Origin: Aegilops tauschii subsp. strangulata
Lineage: Eukaryota; Streptophyta; Magnoliopsida; Poales; Poaceae
NCBI RefSeq assembly: GCF_002575655.3
Contig: NC_053035.3
Span: 375,635,792-375,699,791, forward strand
Reading direction: 5' to 3'
DNA length: 64,000 bases
Positions 1-11,679 of this stretch are shown piece after piece. Numbering within the stretch: position 1 is the stretch's first letter; every line of letters starts with the position of its first letter. The position numbers and the translations under genes are program-made. Below the pieces are notes generated by a model. The model did no database searches. It saw only the letters and a list, made by a program, of their open reading frames with translations, and was not told the DNA's origin.

Positions 1-1982
1 AAGTTATGGTTAGTTAAGTCAAGGACTGAAGGAAAGTCTGGTTATCTTAGTACTGTCTGAACTATGTCTTAGATTTCAAAGACTTTATTAGACTTTGTGA
101 ATGTTTCATGTTATTAATGCTTGTGTGTGTTTGCTCTATTCTTTATGTCCTGATTTTTGAATTCATGTTATATCTATTAGGTGTTTTGCGAGTTTGTATT
201 TATTTTTATTTTTCTGGGTGCTCAACAATTTCTTTGATTGATCTTTTCATTTATAGATCATATCAATTGTTGATTGAAAGTCACCCTAGAACTGTTTGAT
301 TTTTTGCTCTTTATCTAAGAAATGGAATTTTTTTCCTGCCGATCTACTTTAATCTGGTTGATATTTTTCCTTCTGGATCATACGCTTTGTCAATTCATTG
401 TCACCCTAAATTTATTTTTTATACTTTTTTTTTCTCTTGCTGTGACATTGAGTTTTATGATCCAGTCTCCCTAAATTTATTTTATACATTTTTATTGGTT
501 TATTAATTATTTTTGTAAAGTTAAATGTGTTGAGTGTTTAATCTTCTAACAAGTTTTAAAAAGTGTTTTAAAGGGTTTTGCAGAATGAATTAATGCTTCA
601 AAATTTCTTAATTTTCATTTTTTTTTCTAATTTAATATGTGAATTGAGATATTCAGTTTTTCTGAAGCACCTACAATTTCTTTTTATGTGAAAATCATCA
701 TCCATACAATCCTGTTACATTAGTTTTGAAAGCACGTCGTTGTTCATTGCTTTGAGATTGGTGTTTTTTTTCTTTTAAGTCTATTTCCTTTCTGTGTCCG
801 CACGACTGTGCCTTACGTTACTGGTGACATCACATTTATTTCAAAATCATCAGCCCGTCCGCTTTCTGCGTGGGCGCTCGTCTTCTCGAAAGGGTTCTCC
901 TCTCCTCTCCCTCCTCTCCGGCGACGAGGCCACCGTCGCTGCGCTCGTGCTCCGACAGATTGGTGGTCTGCTCGCACCATCTGAGAGCGCCCCTCGTTCT
1001 TCCTCTATCTCAGGTCTGTTCTCCCCGTTCAGCTTTCTCCCTTGCGTTTAATTTCCGAATCCCTTTCTCGAAACCCTAGGGTTTTTGACCTAATGCGTGC
1101 AAATTGCTTGCGTGATCTCATAGATTAAGATGTTTAGGTTGGTTTGCACAGGTGCTCTGGAAGCGCGCTAGTGTTTATATGCTCAATTGATTCTGATTTT
1201 GATTTTATTCCAGTTCCTGGCCTCAGTGCAGTCCGCTATGAGATCTCGTACCTGGTAATTTAGTTGCGTTTTCATGGAATTCAGCTTGAAATCCATAGTT
1301 TCCACCAGTATCGTCCAAATTTTAGATAGTTTAGGCCAAGATTTGATTGTTGCATGCAGATGTTCTGAGTCCCCCAGTGCCTTGATTTTCGAACTTATTG
1401 CTTGAGTCCTGTACGTGTCCCGTGTAGAGCTGTGATTTTGTATGACGGGAGGCAATTTAGTGTCGTTTTGTCATGAATTTTACATAATATGTGCATATTA
1501 TCTACTAGTTTATTAGATTCGTGGGTTGAGGCCAATGGATGCATTCTGTGCAGCACCTGATTTATGATCCATGTCTTCTTTTTCCCTGCACTGTTACTGT
1601 CTGCATATTCAGATCTATTTACAGGGGCGGAAAACATCCAGGCAGTGTTTTTTCAGAGTAGTGACTTATGTAACTAATAATTGATATCCATTTCAATTAT
1701 GGTCATGGTATCAAGTTCTGATTTCAATGTTTATTCTCGCAGCTTGCGACGTTTTTCATGTCTGCTAATGAATATATTTGATAGAAACTAGTTTTATGCA
1801 TTTATGTGCTTGTTTACTGCACTAGTGTAGGTTTATTGTTGTTCATAAACAATACCTTTTTAAGTGTTTGTGCTAATGATTCCAGTAGTGATTTAAGTTC
1901 AGTCAATTATATAATTGTTTGCAGCATGCTGCTACATCATATTATCTGTAATCTATTTTATGTGTTTTTTTGTTCTCAATCA
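1..1982. other. Upstream region and probable 5' leader of a plant gene
   Basis: Bases 1-780 are T-rich and AT-rich with no ORF worth calling. From about 850 the composition changes to GC/CT-rich, like a plant 5' UTR, and a plausible splice donor (CAG|GTCTGT) ends this block at 1013. A perfect telo-box palindrome lies at 1071-1084. Possible acceptors are seen at about 1740 (TTCTCGCAG) and 1925 (TTTGCAG), so the leader may be spliced more than once before the ATG at 1983. The transcription start and leader exons are inference from base composition and splice-like motifs only. Confidence 0.45.
1071..1084. promoter_or_regulatory. Telo-box palindrome AAACCCTAGGGTTT
   Basis: This is a perfect 14-bp palindrome containing the plant telo-box AAACCCTA on both strands. 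Telo-boxes are known in the promoters and first introns of plant ribosomal-protein and cell-cycle genes. Here it lies just downstream of the proposed first leader exon, so it may be in the first intron. Its function here is not shown. Confidence 0.4.
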
Positions 1983-2416
1983 ATGGCTAGTGATACTAAT
2001 GATTTGGAAGATAGTGAAGCTCTCTACTGTGACGATGAGTTAGATGGAACAATTTTCTCTCAAACGCAATATGAAGATGGACGGACTGAACTCCTTGATG
2101 TACTGTTTTGTGTTTATAATTTATCTAGTTTGCTTAGTTTCAGTGTAGTCTTTATCTTAGTAGTAGTAAAATTCAGTGTTCTAAACTTTTCAAATTCTAT
2201 GGTGTTTTGCAGGTTGGTGGAGATCTGCAGTTTGATGTAGAAAATTTTCTTAATAATCTCTGGAATCTGGTAATTATCAGTTTGTTGCCGATTTTTCTAT
2301 TTTTGTTACTTTGTATTATTTTTTTGTCTTCAGATTTTTTTAACAATCTTATCTTTTATGAATGATCGCAGTTTTACTCTTCTAATGGGAATGCTCAATC
2401 TTCTAAGAATACTTCT
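1983..2416 (+). CDS. First three coding exons of an unrecognised plant gene
   Basis: Three small exons are proposed: 1983-2099 (39 codons), 2213-2269 (19 codons) and 2372-2416 (15 codons). All introns are phase 0 with GT donors at 2100, 2270 and 2417 and AG acceptors ending at 2212 and 2371, the first acceptor behind a TTTTGC tract. The joined 73 residues begin MASDTNDLEDSEALYCDDEL, are acidic and contain no domain I recognise. The ATG was chosen because it opens the frame that stays open across all three exons. A longer frame upstream (1806-1982) reads as hydrophobic intron or leader translation. The fourth exon is absent because element D begins at 2511 in the next intron, so the rest of the gene, if it is still transcribed, lies beyond the window. 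It could be a live gene with a giant intron or a broken one. Confidence 0.5.
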
Positions 2417-2791
2417 GTAAGTGCATTGTACCTGTCTTATATCATGTCTACATAGTGATGTCCAAAGCAAATTGTCAGTTTTAGGTTTTCCCTTTTGCTG
2501 TTTCTCTCAGTGATACGTCTCCAACGTATCTATAATTTTTTATTGTTCCATGCTATTTTATTATCAATCTTGGATGTTTTATAATCATTTTATAGTTATT
2601 TTATATCATTTTTTGGTACTAACCTATTGACATAGTGCCAAGTGCCAGTTGCTGTTTTTCCATGTTTTTTACATCACAGGAAATCATTATCAGACGTAGT
2701 CCAAATTCAACGAAACTTCACGATGCTTTTTTATGGACCAAAAGAAAGAAGTTGGGCCCTGGTTGCACCTGGGGGGAGTCCCAAGGAGGGG

Positions 2792-2841
2792 ACAACCCAC
2801 CAGGGCGCACCAGGAGGCCCAGGCGCGCCTTGGTGGGTTGT
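2792..2841 (+). repeat. Inverted repeat in the LTR of D
   Basis: Arms at 2792-2808 and 2825-2841 are complementary (ACAACCCACCA against TGGTGGGTTGT, continued by GGGCGC/GCGCC with a small offset) around a 16-base loop. It sits about 40 bases upstream of the LTR TATA box, so it would be in promoter DNA, or in the RNA if transcription starts further upstream. Confidence 0.55.
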
Positions 2842-2878
2842 GCCCACCTCGGGTGCCCCCCGGACCGCCTCTTTGCTC

Positions 2879-2886
2879 TATAAATA
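2879..2886 (+). promoter_or_regulatory. TATA box of the D LTR
   Basis: TATAAATA lies in the 5' part of the LTR, after a GC-rich stretch and before a tract with CCCAAAACCCTAAA, the usual place for the LTR promoter. The start site would be expected about 30 bases downstream. Confidence 0.5.
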
Positions 2887-4837
2887 CCCCCAAAATCCCA
2901 AAACCCTAAAAGCGTTGACGAAATATTCATCCAGCCGCCGCAGAGTCCAGAACCACCAGATCCAATCTAGACACCATCTCAGATGGGGTTCAGCACCTCC
3001 ATTGGTGCCTCTCCGATGATGCGTGAGTAGTTCTTTGTAAACCTTCGGGTCCGTAGTTAGTATCTAGATGGCTTTCTCTCTCTCGCTGAATTCTTGATAC
3101 AATGGTCTCTTGGAGATCCATATGATGTAACTCTTTTGCGGTGTGTTTGTTGGGATCTAATGAACTTTGAGTTTATGATCAGTCATATCTTTTTATATCC
3201 ATGAAAATTATTTGAGTTTCTTTGATCCCTTATATGCATGATCTCTTATAGCCTCGTATTTCTTCTCCGATATTTGGGTTTTGTTTGGCCAACTTGATCT
3301 ATTTATCTTGCAATGGGAAGAGGTGCCCGGTAGTGGGTTTGATCTTACGGTGCTTTGTGACGCCCGGATAGTTAAGCTACAGTAACTCTCTGCTAATGAT
3401 GCCATGTCACCATGGTTACCGTTGTTAATCTCGCAGTGAATCAAGTCCCGTTTGAATTCAAATTAAATGATAAAAGTTTTCAAACATAAAAACTAAAATG
3501 TGCTAAATGTGACAAATAATTCCTATGTAATAATGGTGGAGAAATCAACATTTTTAGAAGTATTTGAATACCCTAAAATAATTAAAATAGTGACCAAAAC
3601 AACCCCATTAATCCATTTTCATTTATGAAAAATCCAAATGAATTCAAATGCTCACCAAACCTTTTTGTGGCAATACTAAATAATGCCTAGTATTTGATCT
3701 GGCTAGTTTCTTATTTTACAAAATGCATTGGTGGCTCTACTTAATGCAAAGAAGTGTAGAAAAACTAAACAGAGAAATAAAAAATAAAAGAGAAGAAAAG
3801 TTAAAACCTAACATTGTTCACCTAAAAGCCTAGTACTATAGAAGGCCCAACCCACTAGTGGGCTTTTCTCCTACCACTTGAACAGAACAGGGAGGCCATG
3901 GCGCTGGCAATGCTCGCACGCCGTCCAAGCCATGGATGTCGTGCTGTCGGCCATCCAGCGGCTCCCTGGGTGGATAAGGCCGCACCTCGACACCCCCGAC
4001 GGAACCCTAGCTCTAATTCTTCCCCACTCTTCCCTCTGGCGCCGTTTCCCTCGATCCTGAGCGCACCCGCAACACCGTCGCCATGGCCATCGTCGATCCC
4101 GCGGCCATCGAACTCCTCAGCGCCTAGGAGCATGTCCTGCTGCTTCTTTTACGATGCCTACTTCGCCTACGAGGAGCAGAGCGACCGGATCCGCCCGAGT
4201 GCGGGCAAATCGGCCATCTTCTTCCTCTACTGTCGCTGCCCCTCATCGTTAAATCTGCACCACCCCTGCGCTCCTAAGCTAACACAGAGCCATCGTGCGC
4301 TCCTACGTAAGTGTCTGCTCCTTTCCTCTCTGGCCGTGCCTCGATCTTGTGCCTGTAGATAGCCTAGCAGCTCACCGCGCCATGCCCGGAGCTTCGGGTC
4401 CGCGCGTTCACGACCGCATCCCCCTGACTGCCTGTAGCCCCGCGCCCGTTGGTCCTGCGCACACCTTGCCTCACCCTAGGCCGCACCTCGAGTCGCCCGC
4501 TCGAGCGCTCGCGCACCCGTTGGCTGCGCTGTAACAGCCCCGATCTACGAAGGGAGTAGGGGAGAGGGATTGGTAGAGAAGGGGATCTGGGAGGAAGGGA
4601 GAGGAGGCCGGTAGGAGAAGAACAACTTCTCAATCTGTTTTGAATGCTTGTTACTCGATACCCACTCACATACAGCCTTGAGGCTTAAGTACAACGCAGC
4701 CGCAGCCCACCCACACACACCTACTCCTCGGCCGCCTCGGGCCCATCTGTTAGAGTTTTAGTACTTGTCTCCTCGCCAATCCTCCTGTCTTGCAGGCCCC
4801 GCTCATCAGCGCCCTGTGGTGGTTGTGGGGTCGTAGC

Positions 4838-6556
4838 TGTTGGAAATATGCCCTAGAGGCAATAATAAATGGTTATTATTATATTTCTTTGTTCATGGTA
4901 ATTGTCTATTATTCATGCTATAATTGTATTGTCCGGAAATCGTAATACATGTGTGAATACATAGACCACAACCTGTCCCTAGTAAGCCTCTAGTTGACTA
5001 GCTCGTTGATCAACAGATAGTCATGGTTTCCTGACTATGGACATTGGATGTCATTGATAACGGGATCACATCATTAGGAGAATGATGTGATGGACAAGAC
5101 CCAACTTAAGCATAGCATAAAAGATCGTGTAGTTTCGTTTGCTAGAGCTTTTCCAATGTCAAGTATCTTTTCCTTAGACCATGAGATTGTGCAACTCCCG
5201 GATACCGTAGGAGTGCTTTGGGTGTGCCAAACATCACAACGTAACTGGGTGACTATAAAGGTGCATTACGGGTATCTCCGAAAGTGTCTGTTGGGTTGGC
5301 ACGGATCGAGACTGGGATTTGTCACTCCGTGTGACGGAGAGGTATCTCTGGGCCCACTCGGTAATGCATCATCATAATGAGCTCAATGTGACTAAGGCGT
5401 TAGTCACGGGATCATGCATTGCGGTATGAGTAAAGAGACTTGCCGGTAACGAGATTGAACAAGGTATTGGGATACCGACGATCGAATCTCGGGCAAGTAA
5501 CATACCGATTGACAAAGGGAATTGCATACGGATTGATTGAATCCTCGACACCGTGGTTCATCCGATGATATCATCGTGGAACATGTGGGAGCCAACATGG
5601 GTATCCAGATCCCGCTGTTGATTATTGACCGGAGAGGCGTCTCGGTCATGTCTGCATGTCTCCCGAACCCGTAGGGTCTACACACTTAAGGTCCGGTGAC
5701 GCTAGGGTTGTAGAGATATATGTATGCGGAAACCCGAAAGTTGTTCGGAGTCCCGGATGAGATCCAGGACGTCACGAGAGGTTCCGGAATGGTCCGGAGG
5801 TAAAGATTTATATATGGGAAGTCTTATTTTGGTCGCCGGAAAAGTTTCGCGCTTTATCGGTATTGTACCGGGGGTGCCGAAAGGGGTCCGGGGGTCCACC
5901 AAGGGGGTCCACCAGCCCCGGGGGGCCACATGGGCTGTAAGGGGTGCGCCTTGGCCTATATGGGCCAAGGGCACCAGCCCCAAGAGGCCCATGCGCAAGA
6001 GATAAAAAAGGGAGAGTCCTAAAGGGGGAAGGCACCTCCGAGGTGCCTTGGGGGGGAAGGACTCCCCCCTGGCCGCACCCTTCCTTGGAGGAAGGGGCAA
6101 GGCTGCGCCCCCCCTCTCCCTTGGCCCTATATATAGTGGGGGGAAGGGAGGGCAGCAACATATAAGCCTTGGGCGCCTCCCTCCTCCCCTGCAACACCTC
6201 TTTCTCTCTCGCAGAAGCTTAGCGAAGCCCTGCCGGAGACCCGCTACATCCACCACCACGCCGTCGTGCTATTGGATCTCCATCAACCTCTCCTCCCCCC
6301 TTGCTGGATCAAGAAGGAGGAGACGTCGCTGCACCGTACGTGTGTTGAACGCGGAGGTGCCGTCCGTTCGGCACTCGGTCATTGGTGATTTGGATCACGA
6401 CGAGTACGACTCCGTCATCCACGTTCATTGGAACGCTTCCGCTCGCGATCTACAAGGGTATGTAGATGCACTCCCTTCCCCTCGTTGCTAGTAGACTCCA
6501 TAGATGCATCTTGGTGAGCGTAGGAAAATTTTAAAATTATGCTACGATTCCCAACA
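4838..6556 (+). repeat. BARE1 5' LTR
   Basis: 1719 bp, TG…CA ends. A TATA box lies at 6128-6136. ORFs of up to 185 codons inside it (for example 5702-6259 minus) are repeated in the 3' LTR and match no protein I know; I treat them as chance frames in GC-rich LTR DNA. Confidence 0.92.
6128..6136 (+). promoter_or_regulatory. TATA box of the BARE1 LTR
   Basis: TATATATAG follows a GC-rich block. BARE1 LTRs are known to be transcribed from TATA boxes in this part. An identical site occurs in the 3' LTR at about 12975. Confidence 0.55.
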
Positions 6557-7883
6557 GTGGCATCATGAGCTAGGCCTATGCGTAGTTACTATGCACGAGT
6601 AGAACACAAAGCAGTTGTGGGCGTTGAGTTTGCCAATTATTCTTGCCGCTACTAGTCTTTTCTTGTTTCGGCGGTATTGTAGGATGAAGCGGCCCGGACC
6701 GACCTTACACGTACGCTTACGTGAGACAGGTTCCACCGATTGACATGCACTAGTTGCATAAGGTGGCTAGCGGGTGTCTGTCTCTCCTACTTTAGTCGGA
6801 ACGGATTCGATGAAAAGGGTCCTTATGAAGGGTAAATAGAAATTGGCAAATCACGTTGTGGTCATACGTAGGTAAGAAACGTTCTTGCTAGAAACCTACA
6901 AACCACGTAAAAACTTGCAACAACAATTAGAGGACGTCTAACTTGTTTTTGCAGCAAGTGCTATGTGATGTGATATGGCCAGAAGATGTGATGAATGATA
7001 TATGTGATGTATGAGATTGATCAATATTCTTGTAATAGGAATCACGACTTGCATGTCGATGAGTATGACAACGGGCAGGAGCCATAGGAGTTGTCTTTAT
7101 TATTTTGTATGACCTGCGTGTCATTGAATAACGCCATGTAAATTACTTTACTTTATTGCTAAGCGCGTTAGCCATAGAAGTAGAAGTAATCGTTGGCGTG
7201 ACAACTTCATGAAGACACAATGATGGAGATCATGATGATGGAGATCATGGTGTCATGCCGGTGACAAAGATGATCATGGTGCCCCGAAGATGGAGATCAA
7301 AGGAGCATGATGATATTGGCCATATCATGTCACTATTTGATTGCATGTGATGTTTATCATGTTTTTGCATCTTATTTGCTTAGAACGACGGTAGCAAGTA
7401 GGATGATCCCTTATAATAATTTCAAGAAAGTGTTCACCCTAACTGTGCACCGTTGCGAAGGTTCGTCGTTTCGAAGCACCACGTGATGATCGGGTGTGAT
7501 AGATTCTTACGTTCGAATACAACGGGTGTTGACGAGCCTAGCATGTACAGACATGGCCTCGGAACACACGCAATACACTTAGGTTGACTTGACGAGCCTA
7601 GCATGTACAGACATGGCCTCGGAACACGGAGGACCGAAAGGTCGAGCATGAGTCGTATAGAAGATACGATCAACATGGAGATGTTCACCGATCTTGACTA
7701 GTCCGTCTCACGTGATGATCGGACACGGCCTAGTTAAACTCGGATCATGTTTCACTTAGATGACTAGAGGGATGTCTATCTGAGTGGGAGTTCATAACCA
7801 GATGAACTTCATTATCATGAACATAGTCAAAAAGTATTTGCAAATTATGTCATGGCTTGCGCTTTAGTTCTACTGGTTAAGAT
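6557..7883 (+). other. BARE1 primer site and untranslated leader
   Basis: The degenerate tRNA-Met primer site begins at 6558. The leader corresponds to those of A (23480-24726) and B (37473-38740). It contains no real ORF. A 39-bp stretch is present twice here (7529-7567, 7589-7627) but only once in A and B. Confidence 0.7.
7529..7627 (+). repeat. 39-bp direct repeat, 60-bp period, in the BARE1 leader
   Basis: The two copies (7529-7567 and 7589-7627), each containing GACGAGCCTAGCATGTACAG, are identical and 60 bp apart. The corresponding leader sites of A (about 24440) and B (about 38421) have a single copy, so this is a local duplication in this lineage. Confidence 0.85.
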
Positions 7884-10800
7884 ATGTTCCTAGAGAAAAT
7901 TTAGTTGAAAGTTGGTAGTAGCAATTATGCGGACTGGGTCCGTAAACTGAGGATTGTCCTCATTGCTGCACAGAAGGCTTATGTCCTTAATGCACCGCTC
8001 GGTGTGCTGAACCTCAGCGTCGTCTGTAGATGTTACAAAACATCTGACATACACGTTTTGATAACTACGTGATAGTTCGGTGCGGTTTAGAATTGTGGCA
8101 CCAAAGACGTTTCTGAAACGTCGCAGAACATGTGAGATGTTCCGAAGACTGAAATTGGGATTTCAGACTAGTGCCCACGTCAAGAGGTATGAGACCTCTG
8201 ACAAGTTTCTTAAGCCTGCAAACTAAGGGAGAAAAGCTCAATCGTTGAGCGTGTGCTCAGATTGTCTGAGTGCCACAATCGCTTGAATCGAGTGGGAGTT
8301 AATCTCCCAGATGAGATAGTGATAGTTCTCCATAGTCACTGCCACCAAGCTAGTAGAGCTTCGTGATGAACTATAACATATCAAGGATAGTTATGATGAT
8401 CCTTGAGCTATTCGCGATGTTTGACACCACGAGAGTAGAAATCAAGAAGGAGCATCAATTGTTGATGGTTAGTAAAACCACTAGTTTAAGAAGGGCAAGG
8501 GCAAAAGGGATACTTCATGAAACAGCAAGTCGTTTGCTGCTCTAGTGAAGAATCCCAAGGTTGAACCCAAACCCGAGACTAAGTGCTTCTGTAATGAGAG
8601 GAACGGTCACTGAAGCAGTACTACCCTAGATACTTGGTAGATGAGAAGGCAGGCACGGTCGACAAAGTATATTGGGTATACGTTATATGAATGTGTACTT
8701 TACTAGTACTCCTAGCAGCACCAGGGTATTAGATACTGGTTCGGTTGCTAAGTGTTAGTAACTCGAAATAAAAGCTGCGGAATAAATGGAGACTAGCTAA
8801 AGGTGAGATGACGATATGTGTTGGAAGTGTTTCCAAGGTTGATGTGATCAAGCATCACATGCTCCCTCTACCATCGAGATTTGGTGGTTGCGCTGAACAT
8901 GATTGGATTATGTTTACCGCAAAACGGTTATTCATTTAAGGAGAATAATGGTTACTCTGTTTATTTGAATAATACCTTCAATGGTCTTGCACCTAAAATG
9001 AATCTCGATCGTAGTGATACACATGTTCATGCCAAAAGATATAAGATAGTAATGATAGTACCACATACTTGTGGCACTGCCACTTGAGTCATATTGGTGT
9101 AGAACGCATGAAGAAGCTCCATGTAGGTGGATCTTTGGACTCACTCATTTTGAAAAGATTGAGACATGCGAACCATGTCTATTGGTATATATGCATGAAG
9201 AAACTCCATACAGATGGATCGTTTGGACTCACTTGATTATGAATCACTTGAGACATGCAAATCATACCACATGGGCAAGATGACTGAAAGGCCTCGTTTT
9301 CAGTGAGATGGAACAAGAGAGCAACTTATTGGAAGTAATGCATTTTGATGTACGCAGTCCAATGAGTGCTGAGGCATGCAGTGGATATCGTTATGTTCTT
9401 ACTTCACAGATGATTTGAGTAGATGCTGAGTGTATTTACTTGATGAAACACTAGTCTGAATTATTGAAAGGTTCAAGTAATTTCAGAGTAAAGTTGAAGA
9501 TCGTCGTGACAAGAGGATAAAATGTCTGTGATATGATCATAGAGATGAGTATCTGAGATACGAGTTTGGCACACAATTGAGACATTGTGGAAAGTGTTTC
9601 ACAATTAATACCGCCTGGAACACCATAGTGTGATGGTGTGTCCGAACATCATAACTGCACCCTATTGGATATGGTGCATACCATGATGTCTCTTATCAAA
9701 TTACCACTATCATTTATGGGTTAGGCATTAGAGACAACCGCATTCACTTTAAAAGGGGCACCACGCAATTCCGTTAAGACGACACCGTTTATAGAAACCT
9801 AAGTTGTCGTTTCTTAAAAGTTTGGGGCTGCGATGCTTATGTGAAAAAGTTTCAGGCTGATAAGCTCGAACCCAAAGCGGATAAATGCATCTTCATAGAA
9901 TACCCAAAAACAGTTGGGTATACCTCCTATCTGGAAGCAAAAGTAATTGCTTCTAGAAACGAGTCCTTTCTCGAGGAAAAGTTTCTCTCAAAAGAATTGA
10001 GTGGGAGGATGGTGGAGACTTGATAAGGTTATTGAACCGTCGCTTCAACTAGTGTGTAGCAGGGCACAGGAAGTTGTTCCTGTGGCACCTACACCAATTG
10101 AAGTGGAAGCTTATGATAGTGATCATGAAACTTCGGATCAAGTCACTACCAAACCTCGTAGGATGACGAGGATGCGCACTACTTCAGAGTAATGCGTGAT
10201 CCTGTCTTGGAAGTCATGTTGCTAGACAACAATGAACCTACGAGCTATGGAGAAGCGATGGTAGGCCCATATTCCGACGAATGGCTCGAGGCCATGAAAT
10301 CCGAGATAGAATCCATGTATCAGAACAAAGCATGGACTTTGGTGAACTTGCCCGATGATCGGCAAGCCATTGAGATAAATGGATCTTTAAGAAGAAGACG
10401 GACATGGACGGTAATGTTACCGTCTATGAAGCTCGACTTGTGGCAAAGAGTATTTTCACAAGTTCAAGGAGTTGACTACGATGAGTTTTTCTCATCCGTA
10501 GCGATGCTTAGGTCCGTCGGAATCATGTTAGCATTAGCTACATTTATGAAATCTGGCAGATGGATGTCAAAACAAGTTTCCTTACCAGTTTTCATAAGGA
10601 AAGGTTGTATGTGATACAATCAGAAAGGTTTTGTCGATCCTAAGGATGCTAAAAGGTATGCTAGCTCCAGCGATCCTTCCATGGATCAGAGCAAGCATCT
10701 CGGAGTCAGAATATACGCTTTGATGGGGTGATCAAAGTTTTTGGGTTTATACAAAGTTTGTTAGAAACTTGTATTTACAATAAAGTGAGTGGGAGCGCTA

Positions 10801-11540
10801 CAACATTTCTGATAAGTATATGTGAATGACATATTGATGATCCGAAATGATGTAAAATTTCTGGAAAGCATAAAGGGTTGTTTGAAAGGAGTTTTTCAAA
10901 GGAAGACCTGGATAAAGCTACTTACATATTGGGCATCAAGATCCATAGAGATAGATCAAGACGCCTGATGATACTTTCAAAAGACAGCACACCTTGACAT
11001 GATTTTGAAAGAGTTCAAAATAGATCAGCAAAGAAGGAGTTCTTGGCTGTGTTACAAGGTGTGAGTATAGAGTGAGACTCAAGACTTGACCACAGCAGAA
11101 GATAGAGAAAGGACGAAGGTCGTCCCCTATGCTTTAGACATAGGCTCTATAGTATGCTATGCTGTGTACCGCACATGTAGTGTGCCTTGCCATGAGTTGG
11201 TCAAGAGGGTACAATGGTGATCCGGGAAAGGATCTCATGACAGCGGTCGAACTTATCCTTAGCACCTAGTGGATTAAGGAATTTTCTCGATTATGGAGGT
11301 GAAAAGGAGTTCGTCGTAAAGGGTTACGTCGATGCGAACTTTGACACTAATCCGGATGACTCTGAGTAGTAAACCGGATTCGTATAGTAGAGCAATTATT
11401 TGAAATGGCTCCAAATAGCGCGTGGTAGCATCCACAAGATGACATAGATATTCGTAAAGCACACGGTTCTGAAAGGTTCAGACCCGTTGACTAATAACCT
11501 CTCTCACAAGCATAACATGACCAAACCAGAACACATTGAG
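7884..11540 (+). pseudogene. Decayed Copia gag-pol of BARE1
   Basis: Similarity to the gag-pol of A and B can be followed from the gag start (about 7884) through zinc knuckle, integrase, RT and RNase H to about 11540, but frames last at most 140 codons. Recognisable pieces are 9841-10023 (region after integrase) and 10192-10614 (start of RT). The RT active-site motif Y-V-D-D reads Y-V-N-D at 10819-10830 (GAT changed to AAT), so a key aspartate is lost. The order gag-integrase-RT is that of Copia. It cannot encode a working enzyme set, although its LTRs look young. Confidence 0.85.
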
Positions 11541-11666
11541 TGATAATCACATAGTGATGTGAACTAGATCGTTGACTCTAGTAAACTCTTTAGATGTTGG
11601 TCACATGGTGATGTGACCAGTGAGTGTTAATCACATGGTGAGGTGAACTAGATTATTGACTGTAGT

Positions 11667-11679
11667 GCAAGTGGGAGAC
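11667..11679 (+). other. BARE1 polypurine tract
   Basis: GTGCAAGTGGGAG abuts the 3' LTR. The same tract precedes the 3' LTR of A at 47296-47308, with minor change. It is the plus-strand DNA primer site. Confidence 0.65.

Noticed and set aside
1806..1982. N-terminal extension of the left-edge gene
   Set aside because: Hydrophobic, T-rich translation with intron-like composition; an AG acceptor at about 1925 lies within it.
5087..5377. 96-codon frame occurring identically at 11929-12219
   Set aside because: The identity is simply that of the two BARE1 LTRs; no known protein.
5702..6259. 185-codon minus-strand frame in the BARE1 LTR
   Set aside because: It lies wholly in the LTR over the promoter and leader; in the 3' LTR it is broken into different frames by short indels.
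7529..7627. CRISPR-like or satellite repeat
   Set aside because: Only two copies, inside a retrotransposon leader.
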